From positions 1-35,142 of the forward strand of contig CACBVP010000006.1 of the NCBI GenBank assembly GCA_902542795.1: DNA of 35,142 nucleotides. Direction: 5' to 3'. Below the pieces are notes generated by a model. The model did no database searches. It saw nothing but the letters and a program-made list of their open reading frames with translations, and was not told the DNA's origin. Shown one piece after another: positions 16,593 through 27,107 of this stretch; within the stretch, counting starts at the first letter, position 1, and the number at the start of each line of letters is the position of its first letter. Source of the DNA: an uncultured Pelagibacteraceae bacterium. Its GTDB lineage: Bacteria; Pseudomonadota; Alphaproteobacteria; Pelagibacterales; Pelagibacteraceae. The position numbers and the translations under genes are program-made.

Positions 16593-16602
16593 TATATTTA
16601 TT

Positions 16603-17595
16603 ATGAACTTTGCAATAATTGGAGCGTCTGGAAATGTGGGAAGAAAAACTATAGAAATTCTAGAGAAATCTAAAATTCCATTTAAAGAACTTTTTTTAGT
16701 AGCATCAGCAAAAAGTGCCGGAAAAAAAATTAAATTTAGAGACAAAGAGATCGAAATAATTGATTTAGAAAAATATGATTTTTCTAAAGCAAAAATAACA
16801 TTTTTTGCAGCAGGAAGTCAGATTGCAAAAGAGTGGGCTCATAAAGCAGCAAAAAAAACTATTGTTATTGATAACTCTAGTTACTTCAGAATGGAGAAAG
16901 AAATTCCTTTAGTTGTGCCTGAAGTTAACCCGGAAGCTTTAGATAAACATAAAAATATAATTGCTAATCCTAATTGCTCAACTATGCAAATGGTTCTTGC
17001 ATTAAAACCTTTACATGATGAGTATAAAATAAATAGAGTCGTTGTATCAACGTACCAAGCAGTATCCGGTGCTGGAAAAGCTGCAATGGATGAACTTTTT
17101 TCTCAGACAAAAGATTTTTTAGATGAAAAAAAAATAAATTCAAAAAATTTTACAAAACAAATTGCCTTTAACTTGATACCTCATATAGACACTTTTGGTG
17201 ATGATGGTTATACAAAAGAAGAGCTTAAGATGACCAATGAGACAAAAAAAATATTAGATGAAGACATTGATGTTACTGCTACCTGTGTGCGTGTTCCTGT
17301 AAGAACTGGACACTCAGAGTCAATTAATATTGAATTCGATAATTTATTTGATTTAGAAAACGTAATAAGAATTTTAAAAAAAGCTCCAGGTTGTAAAGTG
17401 GTCGATGATCGTAATGATGGTGGGTATATAACACCTCTAGAAGCAGAGGGAGATTACACCACTTACATTTCAAGAATTAGAAAAGACAATTCAAATGTGA
17501 AAGCTATTAATATGTGGGTTGTATCTGATAATTTATTAAAAGGAGCGGCTTTAAATACTGTGCAAATAGCAGAGTGTTTAGTGAAAAAATTATAA
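16603..17595 (+). CDS. asd: Aspartate-semialdehyde dehydrogenase
   Basis: Asd reduces aspartyl phosphate to aspartate semialdehyde, the branch point for lysine/DAP, threonine and methionine. The NADP-binding IIGASGNVGRKTIEIL is at the N terminus, the catalytic Cys125 lies in ANPNCSTMQM, and the catalytic His lies in RVPVRTGHSES. The 330 residues are normal for the short (Gram-positive-like/alphaproteobacterial) form. It is followed by sdhC with a 20-nt gap when the sdhC start is placed at 17616. Confidence 0.97.
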   Translation: MNFAIIGASGNVGRKTIEILEKSKIPFKELFLVASAKSAGKKIKFRDKEIEIIDLEKYDFSKAKITFFAAGSQIAKEWAHKAAKKTIVIDNSSYFRMEKEIPLVVPEVNPEALDKHKNIIANPNCSTMQMVLALKPLHDEYKINRVVVSTYQAVSGAGKAAMDELFSQTKDFLDEKKINSKNFTKQIAFNLIPHIDTFGDDGYTKEELKMTNETKKILDEDIDVTATCVRVPVRTGHSESINIEFDNLFDLENVIRILKKAPGCKVVDDRNDGGYITPLEAEGDYTTYISRIRKDNSNVKAINMWVVSDNLLKGAALNTVQIAECLVKKL

Positions 17596-17615
17596 CTTTA
17601 GTTTATAAACTCTTT

Positions 17616-18002
17616 ATGCAAGATAATAAAAATCCTTTAAGTCCACATCTACAAATTTATAAATGGCAGATTTCATCTTTGCTTTCAATAACTCATAGAA
17701 TAGTTGGAGTAATAAATTTTTTTGCAATTACTCTGATTTGTTTTTGGAGTTTATCTTTATTACTGGGAGGAGAAAGTTATAAAATTATATATACGTTTTT
17801 TAATAGTTTTTTTGGAAAATTTATAGCAATTGGTCTTTGTTGGACTTTTAGTTTTCATATTTTAAATGAGCTAAGACATTTGTTTTGGGATCTCGGCTAT
17901 GGATTTGATTTAAAAATATCTAAAATAACCGGAGCGGTAGCTTTAGTTGGTTCTTTTATATTAACAATTGTATTTTATTTGATAGGGAATATTTTTTTTT
18001 AA
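17616..18002 (+). CDS. sdhC: Succinate dehydrogenase cytochrome b556 subunit
   Basis: SdhC is one of the two membrane anchors of complex II, binding heme b and quinone. Motifs LSPHLQIYKWQISSLLSITHR and FHILNELRHLFWDLGYG match the family, with the His of the second motif as likely heme ligand. Three transmembrane helices are evident. The ORF track starts at an upstream GTG inside asd; family alignment favours the ATG at 17616 (MQDNKNPLSPH), giving 128 residues. It is 1 nt from sdhD. Confidence 0.95.
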   Translation: MQDNKNPLSPHLQIYKWQISSLLSITHRIVGVINFFAITLICFWSLSLLLGGESYKIIYTFFNSFFGKFIAIGLCWTFSFHILNELRHLFWDLGYGFDLKISKITGAVALVGSFILTIVFYLIGNIFF

Positions 18003-18003
18003 T

Positions 18004-18327
18004 ATGCACGTTTCAACAAAAAAATGGTTATTCACCAAATTAAGCTCATTTGTGCTTTTGCCTTTTATGGTTTGGTTTATCTTAAACTTTATCTCAATTT
18101 ATAAAAATAATTACACAGATGTAGCTTTATTTTTTTCAGAACAGCCTTCCCAAATTTTGTTTTCAATTTTTATAGTTATAGCCTTCTTTTTTTCAGCATT
18201 AACAATAAGTGAGATATTTGAAGACTATATACAGGATGAAAAAATCAAAAATGTCGCAAATAAACTACTTAATATATTTGCTATATTAATGCCTTTAATT
18301 ACTATTATTGGAATATTTAATTTATAA
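18004..18327 (+). CDS. sdhD: Succinate dehydrogenase membrane anchor subunit
   Basis: This is a 107-residue protein with three predicted membrane helices, the second anchor of complex II. Sequence conservation in SdhD is low, so the call rests on size, hydrophobic pattern, the N-terminal STKKWLFTKLSSFVLLPFMVWF, and a strict position between sdhC and sdhA. The usual second-helix His motif is not evident; the region reads FFSALTISEIFEDYI, so heme ligation on this side may differ. It abuts sdhA with no gap. Confidence 0.88.
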   Translation: MHVSTKKWLFTKLSSFVLLPFMVWFILNFISIYKNNYTDVALFFSEQPSQILFSIFIVIAFFFSALTISEIFEDYIQDEKIKNVANKLLNIFAILMPLITIIGIFNL

Positions 18328-20103
18328 ATGACTGCATACAAAATTATTGATCACGAATATGACGTTGTTGTACTTGGAGCTGGAGGCTCAGGTTTGAGAG
18401 CAGCCGTAGGTTTATCCGAAGCAGGATTAAAAACTGCCTGTATCTCAAAAGTTTTTCCAACTAGAAGTCATACTTCGGCAGCGCAAGGAGGTATCTCTGC
18501 CGCTCTTGGAAATATGGGTGAAGATGATTGGAGATGGCACATGTATGATACCGTTAAAGGTTCAGACTGGTTAGGAGATCAAGATGCAATAGAATATTTA
18601 TGTAAAGAAGCACCAAGAGCAGTTGTAGAGCTTGAAAGATATGGGGTGCCATTTAGCAGAACAGATGATGGAAAAATATATCAGCGACCTTTTGGAGGAA
18701 TGACAAAAAATTATGGAAATGGGACGGCACAAAGAACTTGTGCAGCTGCTGACAGAACAGGTCATGCAATTCTTCACACTCTTTATGGCCAAGCATTGAA
18801 GCATAATACAGAATTTTTTATTGAATACTTTGCCTTAGATTTAATTATGAAAAACGGAGAGTGCAAAGGAGTGATTGCTTGGAATTTGACTGATGGAACA
18901 ATTCACAGATTCAGATCACATATAACTATTATAGCTACAGGCGGTTATGGAAAAGTTTATTATTCTGCAACATCAGCTCATACTTGCACAGGAGATGGAA
19001 ATGCGATGGTTTTAAGAGCAGGTTTGCCTTTACAGGATATGGAGTTTGTTCAGTTCCACCCAACTGGAATATATGGTGTTGGTTGCTTAATCACTGAAGG
19101 AGCAAGAGGTGAAGGTGGTTTTTTAGTTAATGGAAAAGGAGAGAGATTTATGGAACGATATGCTCCTAACGCAAAAGATTTAGCTTCAAGAGATGTAGTA
19201 AGTAGATCAATGGAAATGGAAATTAATGAAGGAAGAGGAGTCGGAAAAGAAAAAGATCACATAAATTTACACTTAGATCATTTAGATAAAGAAGTGTTAG
19301 AAGAAAGACTTCCAGGAATTACCGAAGCAGCAAAAACTTTTGCTAATGTTGATGTTAATAAAGAGCCTATACCAGTTGTGCCTACTGTGCATTACAATAT
19401 GGGAGGCATACCAACAAATTATAAAGCAGAAGTTTTAACATTAAACGGTTCAGAAAAAACTGTTCCAGGATTAATGGCAATTGGCGAAGCCGCATGTGTT
19501 TCAGTGCATGGTGCAAATAGACTTGGTTCTAACTCATTAATTGATCTTGTTGTATTTGGAAGAGCAGCTGCAAAAAGAGCAGCAGAACTAGTAAAACCTG
19601 GAATGCCACATGAAGAAGTTTCTAAATCAGAAACTGATAAGTGTGTAAATAGATTTGATAAAATTAGAAATTCCAATGGTTCTACAAAAACTTCAGAACT
19701 AAGATTAAAAATGCAAAAAACAATGCAATCAAAATGCGCAGTGTTTAGAACAGAAAAAACTTTAAAAGAAGGTGTTGATCAAATTAGAAAACCTTATGAA
19801 GGTCTTCAAGATATATCAGTTAAAGATAAGTCATTACTATTTAATACTGACCTAGTAGAAACTTTGGAATTTGATAATTTAATTAGACAAGCTTTAACTA
19901 CAATGGACTCTGCATATAATAGAAAAGAAAGCAGAGGGGCACATGCAAGAGAAGATTATAGTAAAAGAGACGATAAGAACTTTATGAAACACACTCTAGC
20001 TTGGCAAAGTGATAAAAAGGTAGAGATAAAATATAGAGATGTTCATTCTAGAACTTTAACTAACGACGTACAGTACTTCCCACCAAAGGAACGAGTTTAT
20101 TAA
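18328..20103 (+). CDS. sdhA: Succinate dehydrogenase flavoprotein subunit
   Basis: SdhA oxidises succinate to fumarate with covalently bound FAD. The dinucleotide motif [13 protein letters not shown], the FAD-linking His48 in [10 protein letters not shown], the substrate motif [11 protein letters not shown], the catalytic Arg region [11 protein letters not shown] and the C-terminal [16 protein letters not shown] are all present. The 591 residues are normal. It is 2 nt upstream of sdhB in the sdhCDAB order. Confidence 0.98.
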   Translation: MTAYKIIDHEYDVVVLGAGGSGLRAAVGLSEAGLKTACISKVFPTRSHTSAAQGGISAALGNMGEDDWRWHMYDTVKGSDWLGDQDAIEYLCKEAPRAVVELERYGVPFSRTDDGKIYQRPFGGMTKNYGNGTAQRTCAAADRTGHAILHTLYGQALKHNTEFFIEYFALDLIMKNGECKGVIAWNLTDGTIHRFRSHITIIATGGYGKVYYSATSAHTCTGDGNAMVLRAGLPLQDMEFVQFHPTGIYGVGCLITEGARGEGGFLVNGKGERFMERYAPNAKDLASRDVVSRSMEMEINEGRGVGKEKDHINLHLDHLDKEVLEERLPGITEAAKTFANVDVNKEPIPVVPTVHYNMGGIPTNYKAEVLTLNGSEKTVPGLMAIGEAACVSVHGANRLGSNSLIDLVVFGRAAAKRAAELVKPGMPHEEVSKSETDKCVNRFDKIRNSNGSTKTSELRLKMQKTMQSKCAVFRTEKTLKEGVDQIRKPYEGLQDISVKDKSLLFNTDLVETLEFDNLIRQALTTMDSAYNRKESRGAHAREDYSKRDDKNFMKHTLAWQSDKKVEIKYRDVHSRTLTNDVQYFPPKERVY

Positions 20104-20105
20104 AA

Positions 20106-20882
20106 ATGGCTCAATTTAACCTACCTCAAAATTCAAAAATTGAAGTTGGTGAATATTACAAAGATAAAACAAATTCCAAAAATTTAAAAAAAATAAACGT
20201 TTACAGATGGGACCCATCTACAGGCAAAAATCCTAGAGTAGATACTTTTGAAGTGGACATGGATAACTGTGGTCCAAAAGTACTAGACATTTTATTTAAG
20301 ATTAAAAATGAAATAGATCCATCGCTAACTTTTAGAAGATCATGCGCACATGGGGTTTGTGGTTCATGTGCAATGAATATTGATGGTGTAAATACGCTTG
20401 CTTGTATTAAATCTCACACAGATGTTAATGGAGATTTAAATGTTTACCCTCTTCCACATTTAAAAGTAGTTAAAGATTTAATTGGTGATTTGACAACTCT
20501 TTATAAACAATATGAGTCAATTAAACCTTGGCTTCAAACACAACAAACAGGTGAAGAAAAAATTGAATTAAAACAATCTCAAAAAGATAGAGAAAAACTA
20601 GACGGATATTATGAGTGTATTCTTTGTGCTTGCTGTTCAACATCGTGCCCAAGTTATTGGTGGAATGGCGATAAGTATTTAGGTCCAGCTGTTCTATTGC
20701 AAGCTTATAGATGGATTAATGATAGTAGAGATGGAGATAAAAAAGAGAGGTTAAAAAAAGTAGCGGATGAGCTTAAATTATATAGGTGCCATACTATCAT
20801 GAATTGTACTAATTCTTGTCCAAAGGGATTAAATCCTGCAAAAGCAATTGGTTCTATTAAGAAAATGCTTGCAACAGGTTAA
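20106..20882 (+). CDS. sdhB: Succinate dehydrogenase iron-sulfur subunit
   Basis: SdhB carries electrons from FAD to quinone through three clusters. The 2Fe-2S site reads [17 protein letters not shown] with a later Cys in LACI, the 4Fe-4S site reads [13 protein letters not shown], and the 3Fe-4S part reads [17 protein letters not shown]. The 258 residues are standard. It completes complex II and is followed after 23 nt by mmsA, with no terminator seen between them. Confidence 0.98.
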   Translation: MAQFNLPQNSKIEVGEYYKDKTNSKNLKKINVYRWDPSTGKNPRVDTFEVDMDNCGPKVLDILFKIKNEIDPSLTFRRSCAHGVCGSCAMNIDGVNTLACIKSHTDVNGDLNVYPLPHLKVVKDLIGDLTTLYKQYESIKPWLQTQQTGEEKIELKQSQKDREKLDGYYECILCACCSTSCPSYWWNGDKYLGPAVLLQAYRWINDSRDGDKKERLKKVADELKLYRCHTIMNCTNSCPKGLNPAKAIGSIKKMLATG

Positions 20883-20905
20883 ATCCTTATTTATTCAATA
20901 TCATC

Positions 20906-22399
20906 ATGAAAACGATTAATCACTTTGTAAACGGTAAATCTTTTACTGGTAATTCAAAAAAAGTAGGAAAAGTATTCAATCCAGCCACTGGAGAACAAAG
21001 TGCAGAAGTAAGATTAGCCAGCACCAAAGATGTTAATGAAGCAATTGCCAATGCAAAAATTGCTTTTGAGTCTTGGTCAAACAAACCTCCACTTCAGAGA
21101 GCTCGAATAATGTTTAAGTTCAAAGAATTAATAGAAAAAAACTCTGATGAACTTACAAAAATTATCGTTTCAGAGCACGGCAAAGTTTATGAAGATGCAA
21201 AAGGATCTTTAACAAGAGGTTTAGAAGTTGTTGAGTATGCTTGTGGAATCCCGCAAATGCTTAAAGGTGAGTTCACTGAAAACGTAGGAACCAATGTAGA
21301 TAGTTGGTCTATTAGACAACCGTTAGGTGTTTGTGCTGGTATCACACCTTTTAATTTTCCTGCAATGGTACCAATGTGGATGTTCCCTATGGCAATAGCA
21401 TGTGGAAATACATTTGTATTAAAACCGTCAGAAAAAGACCCATCTTGCTCCATAAGATTAGCAGAACTTTTAAAAGAAGCAGGTCTACCTGACGGAGTTT
21501 TTAATGTAGTGAATGGAGATAAAGAAGCTGTTGATGCTTTAATTGATAGTAAAGATGTTGCAGCTATGAGCTTTGTCGGTTCAACACCAATCGCAAAATA
21601 TATTTATGAAAATTGTGCTAAAAATGAAAAAAGAGTTCAAGCATTAGGCGGAGCTAAAAATCACTGTGTTGTTATGCCAGACTGTGATTTAGATCAAGCA
21701 GTTAACGGTTTAATGGGTGCTGCTTATGGCTCTGCAGGTGAAAGATGTATGGCACAGTCAGTAGCAGTAGCTGTTGGAGGAATTGGAGATAAGTTAGTGT
21801 CTTCTTTAGCAAAAAAAGTTGAAGCATTAAAAGTTGGCCCTGGTATGGATAAACAATCTGAAATGGGACCCTTAGTTACTAAAGAACATCTAGAAAAAGT
21901 AAAAGGGTATGTTGATATTGGAGAAAAAGAAGGAGCTAAACTAGTTGTCGATGGAAGAGATTTTAAAATCCAAGGATATGAAAAGGGATATTATATTGGA
22001 GGATGTTTGTTCGATCATGTTACGAAAGATATGAGAATTTATAAAGAGGAGATATTTGGTCCAGTTTTATCTGTAGTTAGAGCTAAAGATTTCGATGAAG
22101 CTTTACAATTAGTAAACGACCACGAGTTTGGTAATGGAGTAAGCATATTTACTAGAGACGGTGACTCAGGAAGAACTTTCTCTAATAAAGCTAAAATAGG
22201 TATGGTTGGAATTAATATTCCAATACCAGTTCCTATGGCGTTTCATAGTTTTGGTGGTTGGAAAAGGTCACTATTTGGAGATCAGCATATGCACGGTCCT
22301 GAAGGAGTAAGATTCTATACTAAATTAAAAACAATTACATCAAGGTGGCCATCAGGTCTTAGATCTGACCCGGAATTTGTTATGCCAACCATGAAATAA
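20906..22399 (+). CDS. mmsA: CoA-acylating methylmalonate-semialdehyde dehydrogenase
   Basis: This ALDH6-type enzyme turns methylmalonate semialdehyde into propionyl-CoA, or malonate semialdehyde into acetyl-CoA. The catalytic Cys281 is in AYGSAGERCMAQS. The segment LGGAKNHCVVMPDCDLD is diagnostic: the general-base Glu region of hydrolytic ALDHs is replaced by AKNH, as in CoA-dependent members. ITPFNFPAMVPMWMFPMAIA and WKRSLFGDQHMHGPEGVRFYT also fit. The 497 residues are normal. Sitting between sdhB and mdh, it can feed propionyl- or acetyl-CoA from valine, beta-alanine or acrylate-type degradation into the TCA enzymes encoded around it; that link is inferred. Confidence 0.94.
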   Translation: MKTINHFVNGKSFTGNSKKVGKVFNPATGEQSAEVRLASTKDVNEAIANAKIAFESWSNKPPLQRARIMFKFKELIEKNSDELTKIIVSEHGKVYEDAKGSLTRGLEVVEYACGIPQMLKGEFTENVGTNVDSWSIRQPLGVCAGITPFNFPAMVPMWMFPMAIACGNTFVLKPSEKDPSCSIRLAELLKEAGLPDGVFNVVNGDKEAVDALIDSKDVAAMSFVGSTPIAKYIYENCAKNEKRVQALGGAKNHCVVMPDCDLDQAVNGLMGAAYGSAGERCMAQSVAVAVGGIGDKLVSSLAKKVEALKVGPGMDKQSEMGPLVTKEHLEKVKGYVDIGEKEGAKLVVDGRDFKIQGYEKGYYIGGCLFDHVTKDMRIYKEEIFGPVLSVVRAKDFDEALQLVNDHEFGNGVSIFTRDGDSGRTFSNKAKIGMVGINIPIPVPMAFHSFGGWKRSLFGDQHMHGPEGVRFYTKLKTITSRWPSGLRSDPEFVMPTMK

Positions 22400-22412
22400 T
22401 TAAAAGGAGACT

Positions 22413-23372
22413 ATGAGAAAAAAAATAACTTTAATCGGAGCAGGTCAAATTGGTGGAACCTTAGCGCATTTAATTGCATTAAAAGAATTAGCAGATGTAG
22501 TTTTATTTGATGTAGCGGCTGGTATTGCAAAAGGTAAAGCACTCGATATAGCTCAATCATCACCAGTAAATGGGTTTAATGTAAATCTTTCAGGCACGGA
22601 TAATTATGAAGATACGAAAAATTCTGATGTGATAATCATCACAGCTGGTGTACCAAGGAAACCAGGTATGACCAGAGATGACTTGCTTGGTATCAACCTT
22701 AAGATCATAAAACAAGTAGCTGAAGGAATTAAAAAAACATCACCTAATGCATTCGTTATATGTATAACTAATCCTTTAGATGTTATTGTAATGGCTCTAC
22801 AAAAATATTCAGGATTACCTAAAAATAAAGTGGTAGGCATGGCAGGAATTTTAGATTCTTCTAGATTTATTTATTTTCTCTCTCAAGAATTGAATGTTCC
22901 AGTCCAAAAAATTAAATCATTTGTATTGGGAGGGCATGGTGATAGCATGGTCGCAATGCTTGGATCAACATTTATTGAAGGAAAAAAAATTTATGATTTA
23001 GTAAAAGAAGGAAGAATATCACAAGAAAAATTAGACCAAATAGTTGATAGAACAAAAAAAGGCGGAGCAGAAATAGTTAAATATTTGGAAAAAGGTTCAG
23101 CTTTTTATGCACCAGCTGCGTCAGGAGTAGAAATGGCTGAAAGCTATTTAAAAGATCAAAAAAAACAACTTCCATGTGCGGTGTATTTAAATGGTGAATA
23201 TAATACGAAAGAAATCTACGCTGGAGTGCCGGTTATTATTGGATCTGGCGGAGTTGAAAAGATTGTAGAAATAGAACTTTCAGCACCTGAAAAAGAAAAT
23301 TTTGAGAAATCAATAGAAGCAGTTAAAGATTTGTTTAATGCAGCAAAAAAAATAGATAAGTCATTGTCTTAA
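22413..23372 (+). CDS. mdh: Malate dehydrogenase (LDH-like type)
   Basis: Mdh oxidises malate to oxaloacetate with NAD+. The protein has [13 protein letters not shown] for NAD binding, the active-site loop [15 protein letters not shown] with Arg81 and Arg88, and the catalytic His175 in GGHGDSMV. The Arg at position 81 (in place of Gln) marks malate over lactate specificity. The 319 residues are typical of alphaproteobacterial Mdh. A good SD (AAGGAGA, 22404-22410) precedes the ATG. In many alphaproteobacteria mdh leads directly into sucCDAB; here a membrane-protein gene intervenes. Confidence 0.97.
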   Translation: MRKKITLIGAGQIGGTLAHLIALKELADVVLFDVAAGIAKGKALDIAQSSPVNGFNVNLSGTDNYEDTKNSDVIIITAGVPRKPGMTRDDLLGINLKIIKQVAEGIKKTSPNAFVICITNPLDVIVMALQKYSGLPKNKVVGMAGILDSSRFIYFLSQELNVPVQKIKSFVLGGHGDSMVAMLGSTFIEGKKIYDLVKEGRISQEKLDQIVDRTKKGGAEIVKYLEKGSAFYAPAASGVEMAESYLKDQKKQLPCAVYLNGEYNTKEIYAGVPVIIGSGGVEKIVEIELSAPEKENFEKSIEAVKDLFNAAKKIDKSLS

Positions 23373-23405
23373 TTGGTAATAATTCTGTATAAATAGTTTA
23401 AAATA

Positions 23406-24995
23406 ATGTCACTTATGAAATTATTTTCATGGCATGGAACTTGTTCCTTTTTAATTTTTATATTCGGAGTTCTTATTTGTCATTATACGGGTAATAGAGG
23501 AATATTTCCTATAGACAGTTTTAGCCATTATGATTCAGGATATAGAATACTTAATGGAGAACATCCTTTTAGAGATTATTGGATTGTATCAGGTTTTTTT
23601 ATTGATTACGTTCAAAGTATTATTTTCTATCTTTTCGGAACAAATTGGCAAGTCTATCTCCTCAACGCTTCAATTTTGAATGGTCTAACAGCCTTACTGG
23701 TCTATAAACTTTTTAAAAAATTAGGATTAGATTTTAAATTAAGTTTTTTTTACGCAATATGTTTTGCGATTTTAGCCTACCCATCTAGCGGAACACCATT
23801 TGTTGATCATCACTCTACTTTATTGTCTTTAGTTGCTATAATTTTTTTAATTTTAGCATTAGAAAAAAATAATATTTTATATTGGTCATTAATACCAATT
23901 TTTCTTTTTTTTGCTTTTTTAAGTAAACAAGTTCCAGCTGCATATATTTTATTGGTAGTTATAGTGTTAATTGTAATACATTTTTTACATCAAAATAAAA
24001 AAGATATAATTAAAATTTTAATTATACTTTTTCTAACATCAATTTTTCTAGTTATTTCATTAATAGTTTTCTTTAAATTTTTAGATGTAAATCTAGATTC
24101 TTTTTTTACACAATATCTTTTTTATCCAAACACAATAGGTGAAGGAAGATATAAAAATATTAGTTATGACTTTAAAAATGTTTTTTTGAACTTCAAATTT
24201 ATTTATATAGCTCTAATTTTTTTAGCTTTTATTACATTTAAAATTTTAAAGAATAAAAATAAGCATTTTTTTAAAAGTTTATATTTTAAAATTTTTTTGA
24301 TTAATATTCTTCTGTTTTTGTCTTTAGCTCAACATGTTATATTTACAAAAAACCAAATCTTTATATTCTTTTTGATACCTTTGGTGTCAGGATTTGCGCA
24401 TAATGGATTAAATAATTTAAACTTGAATTATAAAAAAATTTTTAGTTTTGTTTTAATTTTTTTAACTTTAGCAACAACTCTAAAATATCATAACAGATTT
24501 AATGTTGACAGAAAGTTTCACGAGTTAAACAACGTGTTATTTTCTGAAGCAATTGAAGCTAAAGAATTAAATAAACAATTTACAGGTTTAAAATGGATAA
24601 CTCCCGATTTTAAAAATAATAGAAATATAAAGTCTGAAATTAATTTTTTAAAAAAATTTCAAGAAATACTTCTAATCGATAAAACTAATAAAATTGTTTT
24701 AACCAATTTTTCTTTTTTTTCAGTAATTACTAATAGTAATGTTAGTGGTTATTCTAGATGGTATCCAGGAGACAATTCAGCATTTCCTACAAAAGAAAAT
24801 AAATTTTTCATAGATTATAAAAATTTAATAGTTTCAATAATTAAAAAAAAAAAGATACAAACTATTTATATTTTACCTGATGTTGGAGAAAAAAACTTAG
24901 TAGATTATGTAGATCCAAAATGTTTCAGCAGACAAGAACTTGAGTCACAAATTATAAAATATGAAATAAATAATAAATGTGGTGATTTATTTTAA
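23406..24995 (+). CDS. Multispanning membrane protein, GT-C glycosyltransferase-like
   Basis: This 529-residue protein has about ten or more hydrophobic helices up to roughly residue 365, then a soluble, Lys/Asn-rich C-terminal part of about 160 residues. The first loop, FPIDSFSHYDSGYRILNG followed by EHPFRDYWIVSGFF, resembles the acidic loop of PMT/ArnT-type GT-C glycosyltransferases, which use polyprenyl-linked sugars. That suggests a role in modifying envelope glycans or proteins, but donor and acceptor are unknown. An alternative start is ATG 23415. It is notably more A/T- and Phe/Ile/Lys-rich than the TCA genes on each side and contains long A runs. It sits alone between mdh and sucC, with no other glycan genes nearby. 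Confidence 0.72.
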   Translation: MSLMKLFSWHGTCSFLIFIFGVLICHYTGNRGIFPIDSFSHYDSGYRILNGEHPFRDYWIVSGFFIDYVQSIIFYLFGTNWQVYLLNASILNGLTALLVYKLFKKLGLDFKLSFFYAICFAILAYPSSGTPFVDHHSTLLSLVAIIFLILALEKNNILYWSLIPIFLFFAFLSKQVPAAYILLVVIVLIVIHFLHQNKKDIIKILIILFLTSIFLVISLIVFFKFLDVNLDSFFTQYLFYPNTIGEGRYKNISYDFKNVFLNFKFIYIALIFLAFITFKILKNKNKHFFKSLYFKIFLINILLFLSLAQHVIFTKNQIFIFFLIPLVSGFAHNGLNNLNLNYKKIFSFVLIFLTLATTLKYHNRFNVDRKFHELNNVLFSEAIEAKELNKQFTGLKWITPDFKNNRNIKSEINFLKKFQEILLIDKTNKIVLTNFSFFSVITNSNVSGYSRWYPGDNSAFPTKENKFFIDYKNLIVSIIKKKKIQTIYILPDVGEKNLVDYVDPKCFSRQELESQIIKYEINNKCGDLF

Positions 24996-25034
24996 TGGAA
25001 AAAAATTCCAAAAAATATATAACATTTAAAATTA

Positions 25035-26198
25035 ATGAATATCCACGAACATCAAGCTAAAGAGGTTCTTAGAGAATATGGTGCTCCAGTATCAAAAGGG
25101 GTAGTTGTATTTTCTTTAGACAAAATAAAAGAGGAAGTTAAAAAATTATCTAGCAAAGAATTTGTTCTTAAGGCACAGATCCATGCTGGTGGAAGAGGAA
25201 AAGCTGGAGGTGTCAAGTTAGTCAAAAATTTAGATGATCTAGAAAGAGAAGCAGAGATTATGATGGGAAAAGTGTTGATAACTCATCAAACAGGACTGGA
25301 TGGCAAAGAAGTTAAAAGATTGTACATCGAAGAGGCATCTGACATTTCAAAAGAATTTTACTTATCTTGTTTAGTTGATCGAGAGTCATCAAAGATTGCA
25401 TTTATAAGTAGCACCGAAGGAGGAATGGATATTGAAAAAGTTGCAAAAGAAACACCAGATAAAATTATTACAAATAAAATAGATTTAAAAAAAACAGGTC
25501 CTTCAACAGAAGAAATCAGTAATATAATTTCAGTTTTTAATTTTAATGAAGAACAAAAAAAATCTGCAGAAAATTTAATAAAATCGCTTTACAAGATAAT
25601 AATTGAAAAAGACGCAAGCTTAATAGAAATTAATCCTTTAATTATTACGAAAGATAATAACTTGCTTTGTTTAGATGCTAAAATGAATTTTGATGATAAC
25701 GCAATCTTTAGACGACCAGAAATTCTTAAATTAAGAGATCTAAATGAGGAAGATCCAGCTGAAATAGAAGCTAGTAAATATGATTTAGCGTACATAAAGT
25801 TGAATGGATCAATAGGATGCATGGTTAATGGAGCAGGGTTGGCAATGGCTACAATGGATATAATTAAGCTTTATGGAGAAGAACCAGCTAACTTTTTAGA
25901 CGTTGGAGGTGGAGCTTCTAAAGAAAAGGTATCAGCAGCTTTTAAACTAATTCTATCAGACAAAAATGTTAAAGGAATATTGATAAATATTTTTGGGGGC
26001 ATCATGAGATGTGACGTGCTCGCACAAGGTGTGGTTGATGCCGCAAAAGAAATAAATTTATCTGTTCCATTAGTAGTTAGGTTAGCTGGTACTAATTTTA
26101 AAGAAGGTAAAGAAATACTAGATAAGTCAAATTTAAAAATCTTATCAGCTTCAGATTTAAATGATGCGGCTAAAAAAATAGTTGAAGCAATAAAATAA
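25035..26198 (+). CDS. sucC: Succinyl-CoA synthetase beta subunit
   Basis: SucC is the ATP-grasp subunit that, with SucD, makes ATP or GTP from succinyl-CoA. It begins with the family-typical [57 protein letters not shown] and [20 protein letters not shown] are clear, as is the C-terminal [15 protein letters not shown]. The 387 residues are standard. It lies 1 nt before sucD. Confidence 0.97.
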   Translation: MNIHEHQAKEVLREYGAPVSKGVVVFSLDKIKEEVKKLSSKEFVLKAQIHAGGRGKAGGVKLVKNLDDLEREAEIMMGKVLITHQTGLDGKEVKRLYIEEASDISKEFYLSCLVDRESSKIAFISSTEGGMDIEKVAKETPDKIITNKIDLKKTGPSTEEISNIISVFNFNEEQKKSAENLIKSLYKIIIEKDASLIEINPLIITKDNNLLCLDAKMNFDDNAIFRRPEILKLRDLNEEDPAEIEASKYDLAYIKLNGSIGCMVNGAGLAMATMDIIKLYGEEPANFLDVGGGASKEKVSAAFKLILSDKNVKGILINIFGGIMRCDVLAQGVVDAAKEINLSVPLVVRLAGTNFKEGKEILDKSNLKILSASDLNDAAKKIVEAIK

Positions 26199-26199
26199 A

Positions 26200-27075
26200 A
26201 TGTCAGTTTTAGTTGATAAAAATACAAAAGTAATTTGTCAAGGATTTACAGGAACACATGGAACATTTCACTCTGAACAGGCTTTAAATTATGGAACTAA
26301 ACTAGTTGGAGGAGTTACACCGAAAAAAGGAGGACAAAAACATCTTGGTTTACCAGTATTTAATACTGTTCAAGAAGCAAAGGACATATCATCAGCTAAT
26401 GCTACAATGATATACGTCCCACCTAAATTTGCTGGTGCAGCAATAATAGAAGCAATTGAAGCTAAGATAGAATTGATAGTTTGTATTACAGAAGGGATAC
26501 CGGTCTTAGATATGCTAAAAGTAAAACAGGTTTTAAATAAAAGTTCATCGAGATTAATTGGGCCAAACTGTCCTGGAATTATTACTCCTGATGAATGTAA
26601 AATTGGGATAATGCCAGGCAATATTCATAAAAAAGGATCTGTAGGTATAGTTTCTAGGTCGGGCACCCTTACATATGAAGCTGTGGCTCAAACCTCAGCA
26701 AACGGCATGGGCCAGTCAACTTGTATAGGCATTGGTGGAGATCCGATAAATGGAACAAACTTTATAGACTGCTTAGAACTTTTCCTTAAAGATGATGATA
26801 CAAAATCTATTGTTATGATTGGTGAAATAGGAGGATCGGCAGAGGAAGAAGCGGCGGAATTTCTAAAAAAAGAGAAAATTAAAAAACCCATGGTTGGTTT
26901 TATTGCTGGTTTAACAGCTCCGCCCGGAAGAAGAATGGGACACGCAGGTGCAATTATCTCTGGAGGCAAAGGAGGAGCAGAAGATAAGATCGAGACAATG
27001 AAATCTGCTGGTATTACTATCTCTAAATCACCTGCTGATATTGGCAAAACACTTTATAAAAAACTTAATGGTTGA
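26200..27075 (+). CDS. sucD: Succinyl-CoA synthetase alpha subunit
   Basis: SucD binds CoA and carries the phospho-histidine intermediate. The active-site His248 lies in [32 protein letters not shown] near the N terminus and [10 protein letters not shown] also match. The 291 residues are normal. After its stop there is a 32-nt gap with a possible weak promoter before sucA. Confidence 0.97.
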   Translation: MSVLVDKNTKVICQGFTGTHGTFHSEQALNYGTKLVGGVTPKKGGQKHLGLPVFNTVQEAKDISSANATMIYVPPKFAGAAIIEAIEAKIELIVCITEGIPVLDMLKVKQVLNKSSSRLIGPNCPGIITPDECKIGIMPGNIHKKGSVGIVSRSGTLTYEAVAQTSANGMGQSTCIGIGGDPINGTNFIDCLELFLKDDDTKSIVMIGEIGGSAEEEAAEFLKKEKIKKPMVGFIAGLTAPPGRRMGHAGAIISGGKGGAEDKIETMKSAGITISKSPADIGKTLYKKLNG

Positions 27076-27098
27076 TTTTTTATAGTTTGTGTTAAAAT
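27072..27098 (+). promoter_or_regulatory. Weak candidate promoter before sucA
   Basis: TTGATT (27072-27077, overlapping the sucD stop) and TAAAAT (27093-27098) are 15 bases apart, a little short of the usual 16-18, and lie just before the sucA ATG at 27108. It could give the 2-oxoglutarate dehydrogenase genes extra transcription with a nearly leaderless mRNA. In this AT-rich background a chance match is quite possible. Confidence 0.25.
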
Positions 27099-27107
27099 AA
27101 ATTTTTA

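Noticed and set aside
26688-27047. 119-residue minus-strand ORF inside sucD
   Set aside because: Antisense to a conserved gene, Pro/Ser/Ile-rich shadow translation; no family features.
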